From NCBI GenBank assembly GCA_030453005.1, contig JAKDLE010000163.1, positions 1 through 6,718 of the forward strand: a DNA stretch of 6,718 bases. The letters are read 5' to 3'. The position numbers and the translations under genes are program-made. The notes under the pieces were generated by a model. The model was not told the DNA's origin and did not search any database. It saw only the letters and a program-made list of their open reading frames with translations. This document shows positions 1 through 5,279 of this stretch, piece by piece; positions within the stretch are counted from its first letter, which is position 1, and each line of letters opens with the position of its first letter. Origin of the DNA: Pseudonocardia sp. (GTDB lineage: Bacteria; Actinomycetota; Actinomycetes; Mycobacteriales; Pseudonocardiaceae).

Positions 1-615
1 CGCCCCACTGGCGAACGCCCAGGCCGTCCAGCCCGCGTTGGCCACGTTGTACTGCAGGAACGCCGACTGCCGTCCCAACGCCTCGGTCAGCGTCCGATGC
101 GCGCGCTGCTCGATCGCCCGCGCGTCGGCGACGGTCTGGGTCACCTCGGTGAACGCGGCGACCTGCGCCTGATGCGTCTGTACGGCCGCGGTGTGGACGG
201 CCACCTGCTCGGGTGCGGCTCCCTCGACCGGTAACGGGGCCGGCGGCGGAGCCGCATCGCCGATGACCGTGCCGGACACCGGCAGACCCGCCGAGGCCGC
301 GACCGCACGGGCCTGCTCCATCCGCAGGCCGACGGTGGTCAGGTCGTCCGCGAACACCTCGGTGGCCTGCGCAACCCCAGCGGAGAACTCCGCGAGGTCG
401 TCGGAGCCCTGACCGATCTCGCCGATCCGGGCTCGGAACAACTCCGCGGACTCGCCTCCCCAGCACTCCTGCGAGGTGCTGCGCGCCGCGAACGCGTCCT
501 TCCCGGCCCGCTGCGCAGCCGCACCACCGGTGCGGATCTCCATCGCCAGCGCCCGGCACGACTCCGGGTCACCGGGCACCTCGGTCTCGATCGGCATGCG
601 ACGTGTCCCGCTCAT
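1..615 (-). CDS. T7SS-secreted WxG-type protein, N-terminal part (partial, runs off left edge)
   Basis: The reading frame is open from an ATG at 615 to the window edge, giving 205 codons with no stop, so the C-terminus is outside. Reading it out gives an N-terminal segment (about residues 12-105) that starts with PGDPESCRALA, is strongly helical, and carries the WxG hairpin CWGGESAELF (W52, G54). A Pro/Ala-rich hinge (about 121-135) and a second helical stretch rich in Ala, Gln and Thr follow. This is the architecture of the putative T7SS secretion-signal domain that heads actinobacterial polymorphic toxins and related ESX substrates. The start is set by ATGA overlap with the upstream gene's stop (4 bases), implying translational coupling; a second ATG six codons in (M7) is possible but has no better ribosome site. 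Whether a toxin domain follows cannot be seen. Codon 128 is TTA (complement at 232-234), the only in-frame TTA noticed in the window. Family assignment is inference from pattern. Confidence 0.75.
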   Translation of the reverse strand, partial: MSGTRRMPIETEVPGDPESCRALAMEIRTGGAAAQRAGKDAFAARSTSQECWGGESAELFRARIGEIGQGSDDLAEFSAGVAQATEVFADDLTTVGLRMEQARAVAASAGLPVSGTVIGDAAPPPAPLPVEGAAPEQVAVHTAAVQTHQAQVAAFTEVTQTVADARAIEQRAHRTLTEALGRQSAFLQYNVANAGWTAWAFASGA

Positions 616-890
616 CCGCCCGCGGGGAACAGCCCCGCGGTCGCGCTCTCGGCCCGCTGGTACGCCGCCACGGTGCTGGCCACGTCGGACGCCGAACGAG
701 CCAGCGCCTGCCCCAACGTCGCCATCCCCTCGGCCTGCAACCCCGCGACCTGCGTCAGCACCGCGGTCGAGGCCCCGGCGTCCGCGCCGACACCCGCTCC
801 CGCGGCCGCGCCGAGACCGCCCTCGGCGGCGCCGAGTGCCTCGCCGACCCCCGCGAGCCCGGCGGGGTCGAGGTCGTAGCCGTCAGGCAC
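612..890 (-). CDS. EspC-like type VII secretion target (ESX-associated small protein)
   Basis: This is a 92-residue, Ala/Gly-rich helical protein. It begins with a short acidic segment (GYDLDPAGL), has an Ala/Gly-rich middle (about 18-43), and ends in a long helix (about 44-85). The helix carries YQRAE (Y77 to E81), an exact match to the YxxxD/E export motif of type VII substrates, placed near the C-terminus as in the EspC/DUF2580 family. Such proteins are small partners or co-substrates exported with ESX effectors. The start is GTG at 890, which overlaps the end of the preceding gene by 8 bases. Its own stop overlaps the ATG of the next gene by 4 bases, so all three are probably made from one transcript. 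The closest alternative is a plain WXG100-like helical hairpin, but no WxG is present. The length fits the family (about 90-110 residues). Confidence 0.72.
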   Translation of the reverse strand: MPDGYDLDPAGLAGVGEALGAAEGGLGAAAGAGVGADAGASTAVLTQVAGLQAEGMATLGQALARSASDVASTVAAYQRAESATAGLFPAGG

Positions 891-1164
891 CCCCGGTCTC
901 CTTCCGCAGTCCGGCCGGCACCTCGGGGTCCAGGGCGATCACCGCGAACGCTCCCGCCGCCTGCAGTTCGTTCAGCAGGTCGACGGGGAGCAGCGCCCAC
1001 GGCTGCGCGTCACCGCACGCGTCGACGAGGCGGTCGAGCGAGGTGTAGGCGAGCGCCGCGACCCGGCCGTCGGTCAACGCGCTCAGCTCCAGATGGACCT
1101 GGGCCGTGCCGGTGTGCCGTGCAGGCACGTAGAGCACCGGCGGAACCGCATCCACGTCCGCCAT
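883..1164 (-). CDS. SAV_915 family protein (SseB-like fold suspected)
   Basis: This is a 93-residue protein without a signal peptide or membrane segment. The family signature is plain: a start with VLYVPAR, then an alternating strand region with DGRVAALAYTSLDRLVDACG (about 32-51), then QPWALLPVDLL (about 54-64). This matches the actinobacterial SAV_915 family, small cytoplasmic proteins related in pattern to SseB N-terminal domains. The biochemical role is not known; SseB-like proteins often sit beside secreted toxins, so an accessory or immunity-like role here is inference. The ATG at 1164 is well supported by AGGAGG at complement positions 1172-1177, seven bases upstream. The last 8 bases overlap the GTG-start of the EspC-like gene. 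It is the first gene of the three-gene overlapping set. Confidence 0.7.
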   Translation of the reverse strand: MADVDAVPPVLYVPARHTGTAQVHLELSALTDGRVAALAYTSLDRLVDACGDAQPWALLPVDLLNELQAAGAFAVIALDPEVPAGLRKETGGA

Positions 1165-1171
1165 GATCGCC

Positions 1172-1177
1172 CCTCCT
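1172..1177 (-). promoter_or_regulatory. Strong Shine-Dalgarno of the SAV_915-family gene
   Basis: The minus strand reads AGGAGG seven bases before the ATG at 1164. It is the best ribosome-binding site in the window and fixes the start of the first gene of the T7SS-associated set. Confidence 0.85.
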
Positions 1178-1187
1178 CGACCGGGTC

Positions 1188-1193
1188 AGATTA
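1188..1193 (-). promoter_or_regulatory. Candidate -10 box (TAATCT) for the T7SS gene set
   Basis: The minus strand carries TAATCT, a TANNNT-type actinobacterial -10. Its predicted start near 1181 would give a leader of about 17 bases that just contains the AGGAGG site. No convincing -35 hexamer lies 16-18 bases further upstream, so this is tentative. It would let the three overlapping genes be expressed independently of the 187-residue gene upstream. Confidence 0.35.
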
Positions 1194-1200
1194 GCCGGCG

Positions 1201-1213
1201 ACGGTGGGACCGT
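1201..1213. other. Small perfect hairpin, 5-bp stem, 3-base loop
   Basis: ACGGT and ACCGT flank a GGG loop, forming a perfect inverted repeat just downstream of the stop of the 187-residue gene and upstream of the candidate -10 at 1188-1193. It has no T-tract and a short stem, so it is at best a weak terminator or a small operator. It could also be chance in GC-rich DNA. Confidence 0.25.
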
Positions 1214-1235
1214 GGGGCGATTCGACGGATCAGGT

Positions 1236-1799
1236 TCAGGCCGGGTCGGCGGGCGGCCGCCGCCACGGCAGGGCGAAGCCGTCGCGCAGGACCTGGTCCC
1301 ACCCGAGGAAGGCGGCCACGAGCCCGTCGAGCACGGCCGGGTCGTGCTCGGTGCGGGTGCCGGTGGACAGCGCGTAGAACAGGTAGACGAACACCCCGTG
1401 GGCCTGCTTCGCACGCTCGCCTGCGTGGCTGTCCAGCTCGGTCAGCACCGCGGGCATCGCCCGCGACACCAGCAGCGACACGCCGTCCGACCCCTGCGCG
1501 GCCAGTTCGTGGGCTCCCTCGGCGACGCGCCCGCGGGAGTGGGCCATCTGCTCGGTCTCGGGGGGCTGCTGGGTGAGCCGCAGCGTGCGGGCGGCGTCCA
1601 GCGCACTGAACAGCGTGGACACGAGCCGACCGGCGTGCTCCTCGGTGTAGCCCTGCCCGGGGTTCTCGGCGGAGAACAGCCAGTCGACGACGGCGTCGAT
1701 CAGGATGATCTCCAGGCTCGGGATCTCGTCGATGGTCAAGGACTTCAGACCGTGGACGATGTCGTCCTCCCACGCCTGGTCACTGCTTCCCGCGGTCAT
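1236..1799 (-). CDS. Uncharacterised 187-residue helical protein
   Basis: I do not recognise this family. The protein has no signal peptide, no membrane span and no obvious catalytic motif. It looks soluble and mostly alpha-helical. There is an acidic N-terminus with AWEDDIVHGLKSL (about 9-21), and hydrophobic helices including SLEIILIDAVVDWLF (about 28-42). A polar, charged middle follows (about 75-100), then a helix with HGVFVYLFYALS (about 133-144) and a Pro/Arg-rich tail. The ATG at 1799 is supported by GAGGGGA (complement of 1804-1810), four bases upstream, and by a good promoter further up. It is divergent from the HerA-like gene, with 65 bases between start codons, and is followed after 71 bases by the SAV_915/T7SS set on the same strand. 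It could belong to the T7SS locus (chaperone or immunity-like) or be co-regulated with the ATPase; the sequence does not decide. The frame is clearly coding by its regular GC-rich third positions and good start signals. Confidence 0.75.
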   Translation of the reverse strand: MTAGSSDQAWEDDIVHGLKSLTIDEIPSLEIILIDAVVDWLFSAENPGQGYTEEHAGRLVSTLFSALDAARTLRLTQQPPETEQMAHSRGRVAEGAHELAAQGSDGVSLLVSRAMPAVLTELDSHAGERAKQAHGVFVYLFYALSTGTRTEHDPAVLDGLVAAFLGWDQVLRDGFALPWRRPPADPA

Positions 1800-1824
1800 G
1801 ACTTCCCCTCAGCCGGTGGGGGTG

Positions 1825-1853
1825 ACCCTAGGGCTCGTGGACGCGGGCGTCGA
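1825..1853 (-). promoter_or_regulatory. Promoter of the 187-residue gene (-35 TCGACG, 17-base spacer, -10 TAGGGT)
   Basis: On the minus strand a -10 of TAGGGT (1825-1830, TANNNT type) is preceded by exactly 17 bases and a -35-like TCGACG (1848-1853), which matches TTGACA at four positions. Transcription would start near 1818, giving an 18-base leader that contains the GAGGGGA ribosome site. The -35 element lies inside the 5' leader region of the divergent HerA-like gene, so the two genes may compete for polymerase or a shared regulator. The -10 overlaps the 8-base palindrome CCCTAGGG (1826-1833). Confidence 0.5.
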
Positions 1854-1864
1854 GGCGCCCCACT

Positions 1865-3652
1865 ATGGTCCCGCAGGTGACCGGACCCGTGCCCGCTCCC
1901 GACGCCGTCGGGCTCGTCGTCGGCACCGAGGACTCCACCCCGCTGCAGTTCTCCGTCGCGCTGGCCCCCGAGCAGTACCTCCAGCTCGACGACGTCGTCG
2001 TGACGCACCGCTCGGTGCCCGGCTTCGGTGCCGTGACGACGTCGGGGGTGGTCACCGAGGTGCGGGCGCGCCACGAGGGCGCCACGTTCGGCTCGGACGT
2101 CTTCCTCATCGCCGAGGGCGTGCTGCCCGCGCAGGTGCAGGAGATCGCGGAGATCACCACGACCCGCGTCGAGCCCGAGTGCTACGTGCCGCCGACCCCG
2201 GGTTCGCCCGCGAAGCGTGCCACCGGGCAGGAGCGGGCCGAGGCCCTGTACTTCGACGCGATGGAGCTGAAGGTCCCCGTGGGGCTCGGCCGCGACGGCG
2301 AGCCGATCTACGTCAACCTGGAGTTCCTCGACGGCACCCGCGGCGGGCACGTCTCCATCAGCGGCATCTCCGGGGTGGCGACGAAGACCAGCTTCGCGCT
2401 GTTCCTGCTGTACTCGATCTTCCGCAGCGGCGTGCTGGGCAGGCGGGCGGTGAACGCGAAGGCGCTGGTGTTCAGCGTCAAGGGCGAGGACCTGCTGTTC
2501 CTCGATCACACCAACGCGAGACTGGACGACGAGCATCGCGCGCGCTACGCCCGCCTCGGTCTGCCGGCGGCACCGTTCTCGTCCGCGGGCTTCTTCGCGC
2601 CGCCCACGCCCGACGACCCGTCCGGCCGCCCGCACGTCACCGGCCGCACCAGCGGGGTCTGCGCGTTCTGGTGGACGCTCTCGGAGTTCTGCTCCGGCGA
2701 GCTGCTGCCGTTCGTGTTCGCCGACGCGGAGGACGAGCGCAACCAGTACACGATGGTCATCCACCAGGTGGCGGCCCGGCTCAAGCGGCTCGCCGCGCCC
2801 GCCGCCGACGGGGCCGTGACCATCGACGGGCAGACGCTGCGCAGCTACGACGCGCTCGTGGAGTTCGTCACCGACCGGCTGGGCGACGAGGACGTGCGCC
2901 GCGACTGGGCCGGGCCGGTCACCGGCACCGGCACGATCAACGCGTTCCTGCGGCGCCTGCGCAGCTCGCTCAAACCGTTGCGCACGATCGTGCGGGGCGA
3001 CCTCGCCGACGCGCCCGGGCGCCGGGTGGGCACCGAGAACCAGCAGGTCACGGTCGTGGACCTGCACAACCTCCCCGAGCGCGCACAGCGGTTCGTCGTG
3101 GGCGTGGTGCTCGCCGCGGAGACCGCACGCAAGGAGCAGGCCGGAGCGGCCGGGCTCCTGTTCACGATGATCGACGAGCTGAACAAGTACGCGCCCCGGG
3201 AGGGCTCGTCGCCGATCAAGGAGGTGCTGCTCGACATCGCCGAGCGCGGCCGCTCGCTCGGGATCATCCTCATCGGCGCGCAGCAGACGGCCAGCGAGGT
3301 GGAGCGGCGGATCGTCTCCAACTCCTCGATCAAGGTGGTGGGGCGCCTCGACCCCGCCGAGGCCGGGCGCCCCGAGTACGGCTTCCTGCCGCCCTCGCAG
3401 CGCGCCCGCGCGGTGCTCGCCAAGCCCGGCACCATGTTCGTCTCGCAGCCGCAGATCCCGGTGCCCCTCGCCGTCGAGTTCCCGTTCCCGGCCTGGGCCA
3501 CCCGCCTCTCGGAGAGCGGCGGCGCCCCCGCCGGTGCTCAGGGCACCAACGCCCAGAGCAGCAACGCCCAGAGCACCAACGGACATCCGCCGCGGGACCC
3601 GTTCGCCCGCCTGCCCGCACCGGCGGACGAGGACGACGACGCCCCCTTCTGA
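1865..3652 (+). CDS. HerA/DUF87-type hexameric ATPase with SSB-like C-terminal tail
   Basis: This is a 595-residue cytoplasmic ATPase of the HerA-FtsK superfamily. HerA proteins form hexameric rings that pump DNA and cooperate with nucleases in end processing. Domains: an N-terminal HAS-barrel (about 10-100), then the motor core. The P-loop is GISGVATKTS (167-176), which departs from the usual GxxGxGKS: it has one extra residue, and the glycine before K174 is replaced. Walker B is LLFTMIDE, with D437 and E438. The arginine-finger and sensor region is AERGRSLG followed by IILIGAQQT (459-475). A disordered tail (about 549-587) has a near-repeat of NAQS units and ends with DEDDDAPF (588-595), very like SSB C-termini. 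The ATG at 1865 has a weak GAGG nine bases upstream; an in-frame TAG at 1829 rules out a longer form, and GTG codons at 1877 and 1889 are alternatives. sbcD and sbcC follow on the same strand beyond a reverse-strand block. The exact substrate and nuclease partner are unknown. Confidence 0.88.
   Translation: MVPQVTGPVPAPDAVGLVVGTEDSTPLQFSVALAPEQYLQLDDVVVTHRSVPGFGAVTTSGVVTEVRARHEGATFGSDVFLIAEGVLPAQVQEIAEITTTRVEPECYVPPTPGSPAKRATGQERAEALYFDAMELKVPVGLGRDGEPIYVNLEFLDGTRGGHVSISGISGVATKTSFALFLLYSIFRSGVLGRRAVNAKALVFSVKGEDLLFLDHTNARLDDEHRARYARLGLPAAPFSSAGFFAPPTPDDPSGRPHVTGRTSGVCAFWWTLSEFCSGELLPFVFADAEDERNQYTMVIHQVAARLKRLAAPAADGAVTIDGQTLRSYDALVEFVTDRLGDEDVRRDWAGPVTGTGTINAFLRRLRSSLKPLRTIVRGDLADAPGRRVGTENQQVTVVDLHNLPERAQRFVVGVVLAAETARKEQAGAAGLLFTMIDELNKYAPREGSSPIKEVLLDIAERGRSLGIILIGAQQTASEVERRIVSNSSIKVVGRLDPAEAGRPEYGFLPPSQRARAVLAKPGTMFVSQPQIPVPLAVEFPFPAWATRLSESGGAPAGAQGTNAQSSNAQSTNGHPPRDPFARLPAPADEDDDAPF
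3545..3574 (+). repeat. Two tandem 15-base repeats in the HerA-like gene linker
   Basis: Two copies of A(C/G)CAACGCCCAGAGC stand head to tail, differing at one base, followed by a partial third copy (ACCAAC, 3575-3580). They encode TNAQS-SNAQS-TN in the disordered linker (residues 561-572). The unit is a whole number of codons, so copy-number change would lengthen or shorten the linker without breaking the frame. Confidence 0.8.
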
Positions 3653-3672
3653 CGGCGGACCACAGGCTGCCC

Positions 3673-4086
3673 TCAGGCGACCACCACGACCCGCACGCCC
3701 ACCGCGTCGTAGGTGGCCTTGGCGCGGGCATCCCGGGTGGCCAGCTCCGTGCCGTGCTCGGCCGCGGCCAACGCCACCAGCGCGTCGTACGCGGCGCCGC
3801 CTGCGATACCCATCGCGCTGAGCACCTGGGGTAGCCGCTCAGCGGTGCTGGTTCCGAGCAGCAACGGCGGTGCGAAGCGCTCGTCCAGCAGCCGTGCGGC
3901 GTCGGCCGGGGCGAGTCGGAGATCACCGGGGAGACACGTGAGAACGCTGTAGGTCTCGACGGCGGCGTGCCCGCTCAGGGTGATCTCGCGGCCGCCCCAC
4001 CAGCGGACCACGGTGTCGTGCGCCCCGTGTGTCTGCACGAGCAACGGCACCGCGACGCTGGTGTCGAGTGCGATCGGCGCCGTCAC
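3673..4086 (-). CDS. vapC: VapC-type PIN-domain ribonuclease toxin
   Basis: This is a 137-residue single-domain PIN protein, the usual size for VapC. The four acidic residues that hold the catalytic metal ions are all visible: D8 in [11 protein letters not shown]44 in [11 protein letters not shown]101 in [10 protein letters not shown] and D119 in ATRDARA. The toxin should therefore be catalytically intact. VapC proteins cleave specific tRNAs or rRNA in the cytoplasm and are held inactive by their cognate VapB. The start is GTG at 4086, overlapping the TGA of the antitoxin gene by 4 bases (GTGA), which gives translational coupling with antitoxin first, as is typical. No other ATG start upstream is needed. 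The gene ends 20 bases from the stop of the convergent HerA-like gene, with no clear terminator hairpin between them. The RNA target cannot be predicted from sequence. Confidence 0.9.
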   Translation of the reverse strand: MTAPIALDTSVAVPLLVQTHGAHDTVVRWWGGREITLSGHAAVETYSVLTCLPGDLRLAPADAARLLDERFAPPLLLGTSTAERLPQVLSAMGIAGGAAYDALVALAAAEHGTELATRDARAKATYDAVGVRVVVVA

Positions 4087-4319
4087 CGCCTGCCCGAGTC
4101 GATGAGCCCGAAGACGTCGTCGTCGTCGATCGTGGTGTCGCCGGTGGCGACCAGCACCCCGGACTCCTCGACGAGCCGAGCCGTACGACCGGTCGGGACC
4201 AGCTGAAGCCCGGGGCCGTAACGAGAGATGTCCACGGTGGAGCCCGCCACCAGGCCCAGGGCGTCCCGCAGCGGTTTGGGCACGACGATGCGGCCCACCG
4301 AGTCGATCGTCGCTTCCAT
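4083..4319 (-). CDS. vapB: VapB-type antitoxin with AbrB/MazE/SpoVT DNA-binding domain
   Basis: This is a 78-residue protein. Residues 1-45 form the swapped-hairpin AbrB domain, with the typical run [19 protein letters not shown] (5-23) followed by AGSTVDI; it would dimerise and bind the operon's own promoter. The tail (about 50-78) includes [19 protein letters not shown] and would wrap the toxin, with the terminal arginines as candidates to enter the VapC active site. The four aspartates come from a run of identical GAC codons (complement near 4116-4127). The stop overlaps the vapC GTG by 4 bases. There is no Shine-Dalgarno before the ATG at 4319; instead a TG-extended TANNNT box ends just upstream, so the mRNA may be leaderless. 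It lies 39 bases after the VOC gene on the same strand. Autoregulation is expected from the family, not shown here. Confidence 0.88.
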   Translation of the reverse strand: MEATIDSVGRIVVPKPLRDALGLVAGSTVDISRYGPGLQLVPTGRTARLVEESGVLVATGDTTIDDDDVFGLIDSGRR

Positions 4320-4326
4320 TGGGACG

Positions 4327-4335
4327 ACGTTACCA
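4327..4335 (-). promoter_or_regulatory. Extended -10 (TGGTAACGT) of vapBC, predicted leaderless
   Basis: The minus strand reads TGGTAACGT: a TG extension, one base, then TAACGT (TANNNT). A start seven bases beyond the final T falls at 4320, one base before the vapB ATG. With no ribosome site in that gap, a leaderless mRNA is the natural reading. No good -35 is seen, which suits an extended -10 promoter. It sits in the 39-base gap after the VOC gene, so vapBC has its own promoter. Confidence 0.5.
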
Positions 4336-4358
4336 GTGCTCTCCCAGCAGGTGTGGGC

Positions 4359-5129
4359 TCAGGCGCCCGGCATCCCGCCGTGCAGGGCGAGGACGGTGCC
4401 GAAGGGGTCGGTGACGGCACCCATGCGGCCGAACGGGGTGTCCTCCGGCGCCATCAGCACCGTGCCGCCGCCCCGCTCCACGACCGCGAAGGCGGCGTCG
4501 ACGTCGGCCACCATGAAGTAGGGCAGCCAGTGGCTCGGCGTGCCCTCGGGGGCGCCCATCATCCCGCCCATGCCGCCGGCGATCTCGCCGTCGACCGCGA
4601 AGGTGACGTAGTCGTCTGGGGCTCCGGGGACGGCGCCGAAGGTGTGGCCGAAGACGGTGGCGTAGAACGCCTGGCCGGCGGCGGGATCGGTGAGCCGGGC
4701 GTCCTCCCAGATCAGGGAGCCGGGCTCGTTGTAGATCTCGGCCCCGATCATGCCGCCCGCCTGCCAGATGCCGAACGCGCCGCCCGCGGCATCGAACGCG
4801 ACACCCATCCGCCCCGTGCCGGGAACGTCGAACGGCGCGACGGCGACCGTGCCGCCGTGCTCGGCCACCAGCTTCGCGGTGGCGTCGACGTCGTCGCTGG
4901 CCAGGTAGAGCGTGGAGCCCGGCGGTTGGCCGGGCTGGACGGGAGCGATCGCGGCGGCGCTGCGGCCGCCGACCTGCGCGAGCGTGTAGTGGCCGAACTC
5001 CTCCCCGGTGTCGACGAACTCCCACCCCAGCACCGCGCCGTAGAAGGCGGTGGCGGCGGGCAGGTCGGGGACGGCCAGGTCGACCCAGCAGGGGGTGCCT
5101 GCGGGCCAGGCGGTGTCGCGAGTGGGCAT
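4359..5129 (-). CDS. Two-domain VOC (glyoxalase/bleomycin-resistance fold) protein, TB27.3/CFP32-like
   Basis: This 256-residue protein is made of two VOC domains (about 11-121 and 137-251). The first opens with GTPCWVDLAVPDLPAATAFY and LGWEF (12-38) and closes with GTGRMGVAFDAAG and FGIWQ. The second has GSLIWED (137-143), AFYATVFGHTF and the closing GRMGAVTDPFGTVLAL. The order and wording closely follow the mycobacterial Rv0577 (TB27.3, CFP32) family, described as a glyoxalase-like protein; Streptomyces carries many relatives. The true substrate is unknown, and VOC proteins range from metal-dependent lyases and dioxygenases to ligand-binding resistance proteins. The ATG at 5129 has GGAG (complement of 5138-5141) eight bases upstream. 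No signal peptide is visible. It is divergent from sbcD with 150 bases between starts, and vapBC follows 39 bases downstream; no functional link with either is evident. Confidence 0.85.
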   Translation of the reverse strand: MPTRDTAWPAGTPCWVDLAVPDLPAATAFYGAVLGWEFVDTGEEFGHYTLAQVGGRSAAAIAPVQPGQPPGSTLYLASDDVDATAKLVAEHGGTVAVAPFDVPGTGRMGVAFDAAGGAFGIWQAGGMIGAEIYNEPGSLIWEDARLTDPAAGQAFYATVFGHTFGAVPGAPDDYVTFAVDGEIAGGMGGMMGAPEGTPSHWLPYFMVADVDAAFAVVERGGGTVLMAPEDTPFGRMGAVTDPFGTVLALHGGMPGA

Positions 5130-5279
5130 GGTGAGCGCTCCGAACGGCGAGGAAGTGGGACGGCGCGCAGCCTCCCACCGGCCACCGACAGAATCCGCCG
5201 GCCGAACGGGTCACGCTCGGGTCGGCGCGGCGGGTGGGGCGACCGGCTCAGCACCACCGCTGCCTACGATGACGACCTC
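5130..5279. promoter_or_regulatory. Divergent intergenic region between the VOC gene and sbcD
   Basis: This is a 150-base non-coding stretch that must hold the promoters of two divergent genes. It contains the weak ribosome site of the VOC gene (GGAG, complement of 5138-5141) and the TACGAT box of sbcD (5265-5270). A possible GATTCT -10 on the minus strand (5190-5195) is unconvincing. CGGGTC occurs twice, ten bases apart (5207 and 5217). I see no LexA-type box (GAAC-N4-GTTC), so SOS control is not supported. Confidence 0.6.
5265..5270 (+). promoter_or_regulatory. Candidate -10 (TACGAT) of sbcDC, very short leader
   Basis: TACGAT fits the TANNNT consensus and predicts a start near 5277, about three bases before the sbcD ATG at 5280. 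No Shine-Dalgarno is present in the preceding 30 bases, so a leaderless or nearly leaderless mRNA is likely. There is no clear -35, so the call stays tentative. Confidence 0.4.

Noticed and set aside
1796..3586. A 596-codon open frame on the minus strand opposite the HerA-like gene
   Set aside because: The plus-strand frame has HAS-barrel, Walker B and arginine-finger motifs. The opposite frame is Arg/Gly/His/Glu-rich with no motif, as expected for a shadow in GC-rich DNA.
3653..3672. Possible bidirectional terminator between the convergent HerA-like and vapC genes
   Set aside because: The 20-base gap has no stem longer than a few bases and no T-run on either strand.
1705..3834. A 709-codon plus-strand open frame overlapping the HerA-like gene in another frame
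   Set aside because: It has an extremely Arg/Ala/Pro-rich composition with no domain, and it crosses the real gene's start and stop. It is a GC-driven frame, not a second gene.
4116..4127. Run of four GAC codons in vapB as a phase-variable repeat
   Set aside because: It is a short trinucleotide run; a change of copy number stays in frame and alters only an acidic patch. Nothing suggests more than codon bias.
4029..5279. Upstream in-frame extension of sbcD making a protein of over 800 residues
   Set aside because: The extension runs antisense through vapB and the VOC gene, is Gly/Arg-rich without motifs, and the conserved SbcD N-terminus begins at the ATG at 5280.
5130..5279. SOS (LexA) box in front of sbcDC
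   Set aside because: CGAAC occurs twice but is never paired with GTTCG at the required spacing.
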